The position numbers and the translations under genes were made by a program. From Planctomycetota bacterium (GTDB taxonomy: Bacteria; Planctomycetota; UBA8742; UBA2392), in the NCBI GenBank assembly GCA_020845475.1, contig JADLFN010000001.1, positions 1 through 59,055 on the forward strand: 59,055 nt of DNA, written 5' to 3'. The notes under the pieces are model-generated. The model ran no database searches and was not told the DNA's origin. It saw only the letters and a program-made list of their open reading frames with translations. This document shows positions 11,001 through 18,468 of the stretch, one piece after another (position 1 is the first letter of the stretch; each line of letters starts with the position of its first letter).

Positions 11001-14000
11001 GTACGGTCAACGTCCCGGCCGGCGGCGGACTTTGGGTGGATGTGATCGTCACGCTGCAAACGCAGGACGATGCGGCCAGCGAAGCCACGGAAAGTGCCAC
11101 GCTCACGGTTACCGCCGACAGCGTGGCCACAGATCCGGCCTACAGCGGCACGCCCTCGCAATCGCTCAACATCCTCGATAACGACCAGGCAGTGATCACG
11201 GTCGTCGGCGGGCCGCTGAGCTTTGGCGGTGTTGAAATCGGCACGGCTTCCGCGCCGCAGAGCTACAGCGTTTCCGCGGTCAATCTCACGGCGAACCTGA
11301 CCATTACGCCGCCGGCGCAATTCGAAGTCGCGCTGGCCGCGGGCGGCCCTTGGCTCTCGGTGCTCAATCTCGTGCCAAGTTCCGGCGCTGTGGCCAGCAC
11401 AAGCATCTTCGTGCGCTTTGCGCCCACGGCGCTTGGCGCAGCAGGCGGCAACGTCAGCAATGCCAGCGCGGGCGCGGCTACGCAGGATGTCGCCGTCAGC
11501 GGCATCGGCACCGGCATCACCGCCAGCGCGGCTTCGCTGGCCTTTGGCAACCAGCTTGTCGGCACGGCCAGTGCCGCGCAGACTTACACCGTGCAGGCCG
11601 AGGGCCTGAGCGCCAATCTTCTGATCGGCGCGCCTGCGGGCTTTGAGCTTTCGACAACGGGCGGCGCGCCCTGGTTCGCGAGCTTGAACCTCGGCTCGGG
11701 CACGATTGCGCCCACGGTTATATTCGTTCGCTTTGCGCCCGCCGCAACCGGGGCAGCAGGCGGCAACGTGAGCAACGCCAGCGCCGGCTTTGTATCCAAA
11801 AACGTGATTGTCAGCGGCAACGGCGTTGCGGGCCTGCTGAATATTTCCGGCACGCAGAACCACGGCTCGGTTCCGATTACCTTGAGTGGCGCGGCTATCC
11901 TCTACACCATCAGCAACGTGTCTGCCGGGCCTACGGCCGCGCCGCTCACGGTCAACAGTGTCACGTTGGGCGGCGCCAACGCCGGCGATTTTGCGCTCAG
12001 CGCGTTCTCGCTTGCGCTGCCCACGGCGCTTGCGCCGGGCAACTCACTTACGTTCCTGGGCACATTCACGCCCAGCGCTCAAGGCGTGCGCAACGCCGAT
12101 ATTGTGGTTAACAGCAACACCGGCGGCGAGCCGCCAAGCAACACGCTTTACGCCATCACGGGAACAGGGACAGCCGGCCTGTTTGCAGCCACGCCGACTT
12201 TCCCCGCACAGATTGACAACGGCGGCCCGGTGGTTGTGAATTGCGTGATTTCGGCGCTGGCCAACACCACGGCCGACGTGCTGGTCGAGTACATCGGCGG
12301 CAACGTAGCCGTCTGGACGCCCGCCGTTCTGGCCCGCACGAATGTCGGCACGATCTCGGGCAGTGTGGTCAGCGGCATGCCCGTGCTGGCCACGGGTTCC
12401 ACGCTCGAAATCCTCTTGGATGCCTACGCCACCGAGCGCCATGTAACCGCCGCCAACTACCAGATTCGCTTCACGCCCAGCAACGGCATTTACGGAACTG
12501 GCACCACCGGCACCAGTATCGCGTTCACACTCGCGCGTGATGGCGGCTGGGCCAAGCACAGCATCCCCGTGGATTACCTCACGGGCCGGTTTGGCCAGTC
12601 CACCGTGTTTGACGCCGCCAACGATCGCCTCGTCGTGTTTGCCGGCGCAGCCGAGTTCATGCAGCTCAACGATGTCTGGGCCTATGACCGCTCTGGTTAT
12701 GCCCAGGGCTGGCACCGCATCAACGCAGCCGGAGCGCCGCCCGCCGCGCGCCAGTATCCCGTTGCGGTTTACGACGCGGCCAACCAGCGCATGATCATGT
12801 TCGGCGGCTGGAATTCATCACTGGGCGTTTTCAATGACACCTGGGCGCTGTCGCTCACGCGCGGCAGCGAGACCTGGACACAGCTTGCGCCTTCCGGAAC
12901 GCCGCCGGCCGCGCGCCACTTCCACGCCGCCGACCTGGATCTCGCCCGCAACCGCATGCTGATGTTCGGCGGCAAGGGCGCGTCGGGCAACCTGGGAGAT
13001 ATCTGGGAGCTTACGCTCAGTCTTGGCTCCGAAACCTGGACGCAGCTTGCGCCAACGGGCACCGGTCCAACGGCGCGCAACGGCGCGCAGATGGTCGTCG
13101 ATGTTCCGCGCGACCGCCTGGTGATTTACGGCGGCGATGTGGGCGTGAATTCATCAAGCACCGAGGTGTTCGCATTGAGTCTCGCCACGCCTCCGGGCGC
13201 GTGGAGCACACTCACCCCGGCCACGCCCCAGGGCGCTCCGGTGGGCCGGCACATGGCGGCTTATGGTTATTGCGCCAATCGCCAGTCCCTTTTCGTCGAG
13301 GCGGGTTATCGCACCGGCGGCGCGTTCAACTCCGATTCATGGCTGCTGGATCTCAACGGCTCGCCAACCTGGACGCCCGTCAGCGCCGACCCTGTTGCAC
13401 TGCAAGGCCGTTGCCACGGCACCACGGGTTACGATGCCGCGCGAGGCCAGTTGCTGGTGTTTGGCGGCATCAACAAATACGCCAAGCTACAGGATTCGCT
13501 TTCGTTCCTGGATACCAATGCCGCTCCGGCCTGGCAGTTGCCGCCTTCGCAATCTGCGCTGGCCGATACGCCCGGGCAGCGCAACACGCAGTCCATGGTC
13601 TTTGACACGCGCTTTATGCCCAATGGCCGCGTTATCGTGTTTGGCGGCAACAACCTGAGCAACGCTTACAACGATGTCTGGTACCTCGACCCCAGCCTGG
13701 CCTCGCCGACTTGGACCAAACTCAATCCCGCGGGCACACCGCCCTCGCCGCGCGGCATGTGCGCCGTGGCCTACGACGGCGCCGCCGGCAGTGAAAGGAT
13801 GATCGTGTTCGGCGGTGTCACCCACGCCGGAGTTGCACTCAATGAAGTCTGGATCCTTGATTTGAGCAACCCCGGCGCCGAATCCTGGAGCCAGGTGGTC
13901 GCTGCGGGTGGCCCGACGCCGCGCACGCGCGCTACGGCCGTCGTCGATCAAAACGGCGGCTCGCCGCGCCTGCTGGTGTTTGGCGGCGACGGCAGCGGTC

Positions 14001-15511
14001 GCCGCAATGACGTGTGGTCGCTCAACCTGACGGGTGCGCCGGTCTGGACGCTTCTGGCAGTGCCCAGCGGCAGCGTGCCCGCGCCGCGTTTTGGCCACGG
14101 CATGACGCACGATACCGCCGGCAACCGCCTGATTATCTACTATGGCAACTGCTCCGGCGGCTTCCTGCAGGATACCTGGGCCTTCAATCTCACCACCCAG
14201 ACCTGGACGGACATCTCCCAGACCGTGGGCGTCAAGCCCACGGGCCGCGAGAACTTTCCCACGGCTTCTGCGCTTGCGGGTACGCGCGCGTATCTGCACG
14301 CCGGCCTTGCCGGTTCCAACCAATCCGACCTCTGGCGCCTGGATGTTCCGCCCTCGGGCGCTGTCACCTGGACGCAGGTCAATTTCACCGGCGCTGCCCC
14401 GTTGCCGCGCCATCACCACAGCGTGTGCATCGATAGCACCGGCCGCTTGATTTCAGGCTTTGGCTATGTGGCCATCGCCGCCAACAAGGCCGCAGCCGAC
14501 ATCTGGGCCATCGACCCGCTGGCCGGCTCTCCGGCCTGGCAGCAGTTGCAGACTTCGTCGCAGCCGCGCGGTTCGCAGCATGCCGCCTCTGCCCTCGACG
14601 CGGCTAACGGCCGCATGATTGTGTTTGGCGGCCTGCTGGGCGGCGTGCTGGATGGCCGCCTGTGGCAACTCAGCCTGAACAGCCCGATTGCGGCCTGGAC
14701 GGAACTCAGTGCGTCGGGCGTCAAGCCCGCCCCGCGCCGCAGCGCAAAGTTCGTGTATGACCCTGTGGGCAACCGCATGTTGATGTACGGCGGATATGTG
14801 GGCTCGTTCTATCAGTCAATCAGCAATGAAATGTGGCAGCTTTCTTTGACCCCGGGCTTTGAGGCCTGGACGCAGCTCAGCCTTGGCGGCGGCCCTGCGG
14901 GGCTGGCTGATTACAGCGTGGTCTATGATCCGGTGAGTCACTCGGCGGTCTATTTCGGCGGCCAGCTCAATACGGGCGGCGGCACCAATGACGTGTGGCG
15001 ACTCGCCTTGGGCTCGATGACCTGGACGGCTTCCACGGCTGCAACAAGGCCGGTGGTTCGCTATGGCCACAGTGCGATCTATGACGCGGTTTCGGCGCGC
15101 ATGATCATGTTCGGCGGCAAGTATGGCGGCACGGGTGGAGTCAACGATCTCTGGTCCTACAACATTGCGACGGACACCTGGACGCAGCTTGCAGTGGCCG
15201 GCGCGCCCGGCGGCCGTTACTTCCACAGCGCGGTGTTTGATTCCACGCTGGGCCAGGAGCGCATGATCGTGTTCTGCGGCTTCAGCAGCGGCGCCCGCTC
15301 CGATGCCTGGATGCTTGACTTGCGCGCCGGCTTCCCGCTCTCCTGGAGTCCGCTCACTTCAACCGTAGCGCTGCCCCAGCCGCGCTGGGCGCACAACGCG
15401 GTGTTTGATTCCGCCAATCTGCGCATGGTGCTGGCAGGCGGATACACGAACGGCGAAGAGGCCTTGCAGGAAGAAGGCAAGCGCGCCGACACCTGGTTCT
15501 ACGGGCGATAA
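2015..15511 (+). CDS. Giant exported P-domain / Calx-beta / Kelch protein
   Basis: This is an exported protein of about 4,498 residues. I take TTG 2015 as start because GGAG (2005-2008) precedes it and a signal peptide ending GASGVLAQ follows; the frame is open from 1943. Order of parts: three proprotein-convertase P domains (about residues 21-207, 365-540, 700-875); two linkers with dockerin-like loops such as DNNGDGLLDGGD; ASH/choice-of-anchor-like domains (880-1125); 16 Calx-beta repeats (1127-3058), each ending near (I/L)xDNDT; two ASH-like repeats plus another anchor-like domain (3060-3388); and 18 Kelch motifs (3520-4498). Calx-beta and P domains suggest calcium-stabilised adhesion or surface display, and the Kelch part should form beta-propellers. 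No protease domain, PEP-CTERM or type 9 tail is visible, so the attachment route is unknown. Confidence 0.9.
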   Translation: MTRLGHILLAAMLALGASGVLAQTFTSTPNVAIPDGSRTGVTSTIAIPATSDRISSFRLDLRINHNEVGNLDIFLIPPWASWAGPYTLVQNEFSTTSEALNAPFPRGVIELSTDNGGNGNNFGSGNGPYTYARFSAAGDPIDPATQAITAGAVAYTANVYIPEGVDAFEDLYGRNPSGTWTLVVADDDTAGNDGTLVSWRITYAAVAANTLYAHLGANNDPGLPIVRGAASQVLGQFRLDATAAATVTSVVFRESAATNLDGLLTAASLYRDNNGDGLLDGGDTLLNTAVPAVSPNITFNFAQAIGAGAGVDLLLVGTVAASPAPVSMQMEIQTAASITSTLTEAGLFARRAGPRPFVSATTFTYRPLQPDLITDNNDTGITRGITVPATTDRINSLRVGVRLNHTYAADLDIYLLPPGVNWSPPYAIPDNGPVTSAPPGAIELSTDNGVGGNNYGADVTSTTYNYARFSGAADPTWATATNIVGAAAPFTAAAHYRPEGLSAWNLNYSGDPSGNWRLIVVDSWGVDVGYLISWQLEYVAISTPQFWVVAGEDNTPGTPAYIGTAGNVLGQIKLESFGTNSSVSQIVVREQNGLSLTGNLSALNLYQDNNADGLFDVGDTLLDAAMLTATTATFDLAPLSVPSGTSVRLLLVGTVLATPANTTLALQLSTAADVTSAPAESAPYAVQFGSHPILTPNTYVATPPGGLTIPANSGTGVTSTITIPATQDLIGALRVGIRIDHAADQDLDIWLIPPGVTWAGPYTVPNNGANPVPPAGVVELSTDNGANGDNYGSGTTTFVYTVFSRNGDRQFNTGASTIAGGTAPFTAASGYQPEDTADFNLLYGTNPSGNWTLAIGDDRGNFSGKLLSWFVQYVPAERAQVFSTPTAGFSDFGNLLVGTPSAAQGFRVQNMGNFSLTLPAPSPTAGIRITGTNAADFVIQGVAPSGALAAGASTAAFNIVFTPSALGLRTAFITVTWNNSDATMPPTSTSNYAIQGTGALPLIEVRESDVSVGALVTNGQAAANGRAFGNQDIAAGPTTALTIFVNNIGVVPMTLGLPALGGANPGDFVLNTAGYLTSVPAGSSTSFTLAFDPTVIGARAATVNFTHNASNTASPFTFALSGTGVQPTVTVASSGSPSETGPTAGTFTITGAPAPSVARTVNFTMSGLANFAVGVDYNLSGTASYNGGTGQGTVTLGISGTAVITLTPVNDAVVEAIESATLTLNAGTDYAIGAPSAATLNIADNDTATITLGSSGSPSEAPANGTFTISTAQTLEVALTINFTMSGVAVAADYALAGTASFAFPNGSVTLGPGVAPSVNVTLTPVNDAFVEGPETATMTITAGTQYTGTPNTTLTIADNDTATVTVTSGGAPNETGPVNGTYTVTVTPQPRNAMTVNISLSGAAQFGAGFDYTISGAAITSPAGGAGPWVGTVSIPGGSGASFGAIVTLQTLNDARVEATELATLSTTADTVLTDPAYSVGAPASANLSILDNDTASVSVTSTGTAAEPGTAATYTVATTSELETPVTVSFNMSGSAQTSPGGDYNLSSAGGSFTGPGGTAVLPVGTATSVIVTLTPVNDAIVEATETATLTVLTAGQATAAAPTNATINITDNDTVTVTVTSTGTAAEPVTSATYTIQGAGTLETPVTVSFTMSGTAGNGVDYTLAGTGTLPVGTNTQAIIALNPIDELRVEATETAQLTLNAGAQVTVGAPASATLNITDNDTATVNVSFAGSPSETGPTNGTYTLSTAATIDVPLVVNFSMSGTAVAADYALAGATSYTFPNGTATLAVGVGSSVIITLTPVDDVIVEGTETATLTISGGGQVVVGTASQTHNIADNDAATVTLSSSGTPAEGSASVSTFTIATTATLAAPLTVNFTMSGLASTANGTDYTLAGFATYGNPSGTATLPAGVAPSVNVTFTVVDDAFVEGPEDIVMTLDAGLYTIGGSGTSSLTIADNDVAAISVTQGGSPSETGPANGTYTITATPAPVRDMLVNFAMSGTASFAAGGDYTLSGTTSFSQVTGLGSVTIGVGGSVVVTLAPVNDAIVEAGETATLSVTADGVFTDPDYSGTPAQTHTIADNDTVSVSVTSSGSPSESGATGTYTIQSASTLETPVTVTFAMSGVAGNGVDYNLSGTGTLPVGTNTQAIITLTPVNDARVEATEDAILTLNAGAQVTVGAPSNAVLNILDNDVATVTVSTSGTPTETGPVAAIYTLSTTDILDVPVTVSFLMSGAASTTPGTDYNLSSAGGTFTGPAGTAVLPVGTGTSVNVTLTPIDDARVEANEAATLTVQTAGQAQAGVPAAGTLNIADNDIAVITVTPAGTPGESGATGTYLVATGATLEIALTVNFAMSGVAVNADYALSGTASFAFPNGSVTLPMGTGSSALVTLTPVNDALVEGPEDATLTVTAGAQYNGTPFGTLTIADNDTVVITLSALGAPSETGPTAGTFRVTATPQPAANMSVNLSLSGGATFGGAFDYSVAGATISTAPGGVGPWVGTVSIPGGAGASTFVDITITPNDDARVEATENVQLDITADTLLTDPDYSGTPSDTLNIADNDTASVSVTSSGSASEPGTGATYIIQSASTLDVPVTVTFTMSGSAQTSAGGDYNLASAGGSFTGPGGTAILPVGTNTQIVVTLTPVNDAIVEATESADFTVITAGQATAVAPVSASLNISDDDTATVNVSFAGSPSEAGPTNGTYTLSTTATLEVALTVNFLMSGTASTVPGTDYNIASAGGSYTGPGGTAILPVGVAPNVVITLAPIDDVLVEGGETAMLTISGGGQVVVGTSNQTHTIADNDTPTVTISASGTPAEAGGGGTFAISTSATLAVPLTVNFTMSGLAFTTPGTDYTLAGFATYASPSGTVTLPAGAAPSVNVTFAVTNDTFVEGPESVIMTLNAGLYTIGGAGFDTLSIADNDTAVVTMTSSGSPNETGPVNGTYTIRVTPQPRHVMSVNFALSGTAQFGAAFDYAISGASISTAPGGSGPWLGTVNVPAGGGLWVDVIVTLQTQDDAASEATESATLTVTADSVATDPAYSGTPSQSLNILDNDQAVITVVGGPLSFGGVEIGTASAPQSYSVSAVNLTANLTITPPAQFEVALAAGGPWLSVLNLVPSSGAVASTSIFVRFAPTALGAAGGNVSNASAGAATQDVAVSGIGTGITASAASLAFGNQLVGTASAAQTYTVQAEGLSANLLIGAPAGFELSTTGGAPWFASLNLGSGTIAPTVIFVRFAPAATGAAGGNVSNASAGFVSKNVIVSGNGVAGLLNISGTQNHGSVPITLSGAAILYTISNVSAGPTAAPLTVNSVTLGGANAGDFALSAFSLALPTALAPGNSLTFLGTFTPSAQGVRNADIVVNSNTGGEPPSNTLYAITGTGTAGLFAATPTFPAQIDNGGPVVVNCVISALANTTADVLVEYIGGNVAVWTPAVLARTNVGTISGSVVSGMPVLATGSTLEILLDAYATERHVTAANYQIRFTPSNGIYGTGTTGTSIAFTLARDGGWAKHSIPVDYLTGRFGQSTVFDAANDRLVVFAGAAEFMQLNDVWAYDRSGYAQGWHRINAAGAPPAARQYPVAVYDAANQRMIMFGGWNSSLGVFNDTWALSLTRGSETWTQLAPSGTPPAARHFHAADLDLARNRMLMFGGKGASGNLGDIWELTLSLGSETWTQLAPTGTGPTARNGAQMVVDVPRDRLVIYGGDVGVNSSSTEVFALSLATPPGAWSTLTPATPQGAPVGRHMAAYGYCANRQSLFVEAGYRTGGAFNSDSWLLDLNGSPTWTPVSADPVALQGRCHGTTGYDAARGQLLVFGGINKYAKLQDSLSFLDTNAAPAWQLPPSQSALADTPGQRNTQSMVFDTRFMPNGRVIVFGGNNLSNAYNDVWYLDPSLASPTWTKLNPAGTPPSPRGMCAVAYDGAAGSERMIVFGGVTHAGVALNEVWILDLSNPGAESWSQVVAAGGPTPRTRATAVVDQNGGSPRLLVFGGDGSGRRNDVWSLNLTGAPVWTLLAVPSGSVPAPRFGHGMTHDTAGNRLIIYYGNCSGGFLQDTWAFNLTTQTWTDISQTVGVKPTGRENFPTASALAGTRAYLHAGLAGSNQSDLWRLDVPPSGAVTWTQVNFTGAAPLPRHHHSVCIDSTGRLISGFGYVAIAANKAAADIWAIDPLAGSPAWQQLQTSSQPRGSQHAASALDAANGRMIVFGGLLGGVLDGRLWQLSLNSPIAAWTELSASGVKPAPRRSAKFVYDPVGNRMLMYGGYVGSFYQSISNEMWQLSLTPGFEAWTQLSLGGGPAGLADYSVVYDPVSHSAVYFGGQLNTGGGTNDVWRLALGSMTWTASTAATRPVVRYGHSAIYDAVSARMIMFGGKYGGTGGVNDLWSYNIATDTWTQLAVAGAPGGRYFHSAVFDSTLGQERMIVFCGFSSGARSDAWMLDLRAGFPLSWSPLTSTVALPQPRWAHNAVFDSANLRMVLAGGYTNGEEALQEEGKRADTWFYGR
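5395..11190 (+). repeat. Sixteen tandem Calx-beta coding repeats (~360 nt each)
   Basis: Each unit opens with TVTVxSxGxPSE-like residues, has a central NFxMSGxA...DYxL stretch and the motif VNDAxVE, and closes with IADNDT or a variant. Subtypes recur in order: units 2-3-4 resemble 11-12-13, and units 6-7 resemble 14-15. This indicates duplication of blocks of repeats, not only of single units. Confidence 0.85.
12570..15508 (+). repeat. Eighteen Kelch motifs
   Basis: Units of about 50-65 residues carry the Kelch core, for example NQRMIMFGG followed by NDTWALSL, and later ARMIMFGG followed by NDLWSYN. I count 18 cores. The number fits three six-bladed propellers, although other blade counts are possible. 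Confidence 0.75.
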
Positions 15512-15518
15512 GCCCCAG

Positions 15519-17006
15519 CTACGGGCGCTTGCTCAGGGTGAACACCTCCAGCTTCTCGCCATCTGCAAACACGGTGCTGCCCCCGGCGTTTACAATGTAG
15601 GCGCGACCCAGCGCCTCGACCCGGGCCTGGTTCTGCGCTGCCTTATGCCGCCAATGTTCACTGTCGCGGCGCGTCAGGAGTGCGAGTGTGATGCGCCCAT
15701 GGCGGCCCAGCAGCGCCTCCACTCGCGCATCGTCCAGGGTTGTGAAATCGTCCACGATGCGCTCGCCAAACTCGCCGGCGTAGAGCTCGTTGACGTACTT
15801 TCTCGTCGCGTCCAGGTTGGTTGCCACCGGCGTGCCGGGCTCGGTGGACGCATACAGTGCAATCACGATCGCGCGCTGGCCGGTTTGCCAGCGTGCAAGC
15901 GCATAGCCCGTCAGCACCGCCTCCGCGGCAACGGCCAGCGCCAGCGCCGCAGCTCCCAGGCGCAGGGCTGCAAGCGCGCGCACTCTGCTCTCAACGCCAA
16001 GCCGCGCCAGCAGGGCAGCGCAAAGCCGTTCTCCACTCTCGGCCATCGCCAGAATCAAAATCGGCAGCAGGGGAATGAAAAAGCGCGGGCCAAGCACCAG
16101 TTGCTTCAGCCCTCCGCTGGATGCTCCGCTGTAGGTGTAAAAGAGGTGCAGCAGCGTGAAGGCGATGAGCGTGCAAAGCAGCTCCTGGCGGCGAGCACCG
16201 CGGTAGGCAAGCGCCAGGGCAAAGCCGCAGGGCACAAACACCATCAGGGCGATGGCGTACAGCCAGGCGTTTTCGCCAACTGCGGCGAGCGAGAAACCCG
16301 GGTGCGTCTGCTTGAGGAATAACGCATCGCCATAGACGCCCATCGATGCCGCCAGCCTGAGCGCAACGCCGACGAGGCCTCCCAACACGAGCGCAATGAG
16401 CGCGCGCTCCCTCCGCAGCAAAGCACCCAGGAACATGAACACAAACAGCAGGGGGGCCGTTTCGCGGAACAGCAGCGTGCAGCCTGCGGCAAACCCGGCC
16501 GCAAACCGATGGCGCATTGATTCGCCCGAAAGAAACAGGTGCAGCCCTACAGCCACGAACAAAGCCGTGGGCAGGTCGCTCATACCGCTGCGCGAGATCA
16601 CCAGCGTGGGCGGATAGGCCACAAACAGCAACGCCCACAAGGGCGAGCGGCCCTGTTGCCGCAGCATTGAAGCCAGCACCAGCGTTGTGGCCACGCAGCA
16701 AAACGCGCCAAGCAGGAATCCCGAACGCCATCCGCCAACGGCCATCAGCGGCGCAAGCAACAGGGCCGTGCCCGGTGGATAATCGCTGGGCGCCACGCGC
16801 AGCCTTTCACCTGTGGCGGCATCGACTTCTTCCACGGTGGTCGCGCCATGTGAAAGCGCCCAACCCTGGCGCATGTAGGCCGTTTCGTCCGAGACGGTCA
16901 ATACTGTCGGGTAGAACCACGCAGACGCCAGAACGTAAGCGGCCAGCACCAACGCCACGCAAAGCATGGGTCGCTGAATCACGCGCGGCTGTTCGCTCTG
17001 GTTCAA
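15519..17006 (-). CDS. GT-C type membrane glycosyltransferase (PMT/ArnT-like)
   Basis: This 495-residue protein has about ten hydrophobic segments. Its first extracytoplasmic loop contains SDETAYMRQG (around residues 40-50), which fits the acidic catalytic site of GT-C enzymes that use polyprenyl-phosphate sugars. A long hydrophilic C-terminal tail (from about 370) is typical of the family. It starts with ATG at 17006, overlapping the stop of the NusG-like gene by 4 nt (ATGA), so the two are translationally coupled. The stop is 7 nt from that of the giant gene, on the opposite strand. The glycan locus next door suggests that it modifies an exported glycan or protein outside the membrane. The acceptor and sugar are unknown. 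Confidence 0.75.
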   Translation of the reverse strand: MNQSEQPRVIQRPMLCVALVLAAYVLASAWFYPTVLTVSDETAYMRQGWALSHGATTVEEVDAATGERLRVAPSDYPPGTALLLAPLMAVGGWRSGFLLGAFCCVATTLVLASMLRQQGRSPLWALLFVAYPPTLVISRSGMSDLPTALFVAVGLHLFLSGESMRHRFAAGFAAGCTLLFRETAPLLFVFMFLGALLRRERALIALVLGGLVGVALRLAASMGVYGDALFLKQTHPGFSLAAVGENAWLYAIALMVFVPCGFALALAYRGARRQELLCTLIAFTLLHLFYTYSGASSGGLKQLVLGPRFFIPLLPILILAMAESGERLCAALLARLGVESRVRALAALRLGAAALALAVAAEAVLTGYALARWQTGQRAIVIALYASTEPGTPVATNLDATRKYVNELYAGEFGERIVDDFTTLDDARVEALLGRHGRITLALLTRRDSEHWRHKAAQNQARVEALGRAYIVNAGGSTVFADGEKLEVFTLSKRP

Positions 17007-17551
17007 AGGGGCTCCACTTCGGCGGGGTCCAGCGCCACCTCCAGAACGCGACCGAGGATTTCCAGCCGCACCACAAACGACGTGCGGCTCTGCGTCACGA
17101 TGCCGCGCAGTCCCTTCATCGGCCCGGCCAGCAGTTCGACTTCACGTCCCTCGATGACGCCCGGCAACTCGCGCAGTTCGCGCTGAAGCGAACACAGTGT
17201 GTCCAGCGCCCTAAGTTCGGAATAGAGCGTCGCGGCGCTTTTCACGGGCAATCGCTCGACGACCGCGCCGGAGGAAAACGCGCGTGCGCTTTGGCCTTCA
17301 TCGCCGCGCATGAAGACGTATCCGGCCAGAAGCGGCTCTTCGCTTTTGATTCGCCGCCCGCGCCAGTTGCGCACGCGGCGCCGAAGCGGCAGGTAGTAGG
17401 GCAGCGCGGCTTTGCCCAGCCAGCGCACGAGCTTTTTCTCCTGGCGCGGCTTGGTGCGCAGGACCCACCACGCCTCGGGCGCGCGCGGCGGCGATTCAAG
17501 CACGCTTTGCGGCGAGCGATCCGGAATCGGGGGCAGCGTGGGCATCATCAC
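17003..17551 (-). CDS. NusG/RfaH-like transcription factor of the glycan locus
   Basis: This 182-residue protein has a NusG N-terminal domain (about residues 27-90, WWVLRTKPRQEKKLVRWL to LLAGYVFMRG). A KOW segment lies near residues 138-155 (VELLAGPMKGLRGIV). The length and the position beside polysaccharide genes fit the specialised NusG paralogues (RfaH, UpxY, LoaP types) that bind paused RNA polymerase and let it read through long sugar operons. Three ATG codons stand in a row at the start and no clear ribosome site precedes them. It is cotranscribed with the GT-C gene and diverges from wzm. I saw no ops-like GGCGGTAGCGT element in the intergenic region. Its target operon is inferred from position. 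Confidence 0.75.
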   Translation of the reverse strand: MMMPTLPPIPDRSPQSVLESPPRAPEAWWVLRTKPRQEKKLVRWLGKAALPYYLPLRRRVRNWRGRRIKSEEPLLAGYVFMRGDEGQSARAFSSGAVVERLPVKSAATLYSELRALDTLCSLQRELRELPGVIEGREVELLAGPMKGLRGIVTQSRTSFVVRLEILGRVLEVALDPAEVEPL

Positions 17552-17688
17552 ATATTGCCAAAGGCGGCGGGTGTTGGGATGAGGGCTAATCCCGCATGGA
17601 TGTATAATCTCAGCATCATGCGATTGGTCAATTCAGGGAGCCCTGCATCCCACGGGGACGGAGTCTGCCCGCGACGCGGAGGCCTGGC
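17552..17688 (+). promoter_or_regulatory. Divergent control region with a consensus -10 box before wzm
   Basis: A perfect TATAAT lies at 17603-17608 on the plus strand, about 80 nt before the GTG start of wzm. No convincing -35 is seen at normal spacing. A short dyad, GGGAT-N8-ATCCC, lies at 17576-17593 just upstream. The long leader could hold the recruitment site for a NusG-like factor. Confidence 0.5.
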
Positions 17689-18468
17689 GTGATTGCCGAC
17701 CTGCGCGAAGTGCTGCGCTACCGCGAGTTGGTCATGACGCTGGCCATGCGTGAAGTGCGCGTGCGCTACAAGCACGCGGTGCTGGGCCTGGGCTGGGCGA
17801 TTGCCATGCCGCTTTCACTGATGCTGGTATTCACGGCCGTGTTCTCGCGCGTGGCGCAGGTGAACACGGGCGGTGTGCCCTACGCTCTGTTTGCCTACGT
17901 GGGGCTGGTGTCGTGGCAGTTGCACGCGAACATCGTGAACAACGGCGCACGCTCGCTTTCAGATAACAGCAACCTGGTCACCAAAGTCTATTTCCCGCGC
18001 GAGGTGCTGCCGCTGGCGGCCGTTGTTTCGGCCCTGTTTGACTTTGCCGTGGCGGCGCTGCTTACGGGTGCGCTGATGGCCTGGCACAAAGTGCCGCCCG
18101 GCGCGGGATTGCTGCTGGTGCCCGTGATTCTTGCGGTGCAACTGTGCCTGGGGACGGCGCTGGCGCTGATGCTCTCGGCGCTCAACCTGCTCTATCGCGA
18201 CGTGCAGTTCATCTTGCAGGTGACGATGATGCTGTGGATGTTTGCCAGCTCCGTGGTGTACCCGATTCCTGCCAGCGGCGATCTGGCGTGGCTGGCGTGG
18301 GTCAACCCCATGACGCCGATTCTGGACGCCTGGCGCAGCGCAGTCATTGGCGGCGCGCTGTCACTGTCTCCCGCGTTTGGTGTTGCGTCGCTGTTCAGCG
18401 CCGCATTCTTGATCGCTTCGTGGCGCTGGTTCAGGCGCGTCGAGGGCGCGTTCGGAGAGCTGGCGTGA
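17689..18468 (+). CDS. wzm: Polysaccharide ABC exporter permease Wzm
   Basis: This 259-residue membrane protein is of the ABC-2 polysaccharide export type. It has the family pattern: an N-terminal amphipathic part with RYRELVMTLAMREVRVRYK, about six membrane segments, and the conserved SALNLLYRDVQFI and NPMTPILDAWR stretches near the C-terminus. It starts at GTG 17689, with GGAG about 8 nt upstream. Its last four bases overlap the GTG of the ATPase gene (GTGA). With Wzt it should carry a lipid-linked glycan across the inner membrane. It is the first gene of the long plus-strand operon. Confidence 0.92.
   Translation: MIADLREVLRYRELVMTLAMREVRVRYKHAVLGLGWAIAMPLSLMLVFTAVFSRVAQVNTGGVPYALFAYVGLVSWQLHANIVNNGARSLSDNSNLVTKVYFPREVLPLAAVVSALFDFAVAALLTGALMAWHKVPPGAGLLLVPVILAVQLCLGTALALMLSALNLLYRDVQFILQVTMMLWMFASSVVYPIPASGDLAWLAWVNPMTPILDAWRSAVIGGALSLSPAFGVASLFSAAFLIASWRWFRRVEGAFGELA

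Noticed and set aside
5395..11190. Could the tandem repeats be a CRISPR array?
   Set aside because: Units are about 360 nt, in frame, and diverged as protein repeats; there are no short identical repeats with unique spacers. The same applies to the DRAED repeats at 1490-1724.
10400..11863. Minus-strand frame of 487 codons within the giant gene
   Set aside because: Same reason: antisense shadow of repeat coding sequence, with no protein-like composition or ribosome site.
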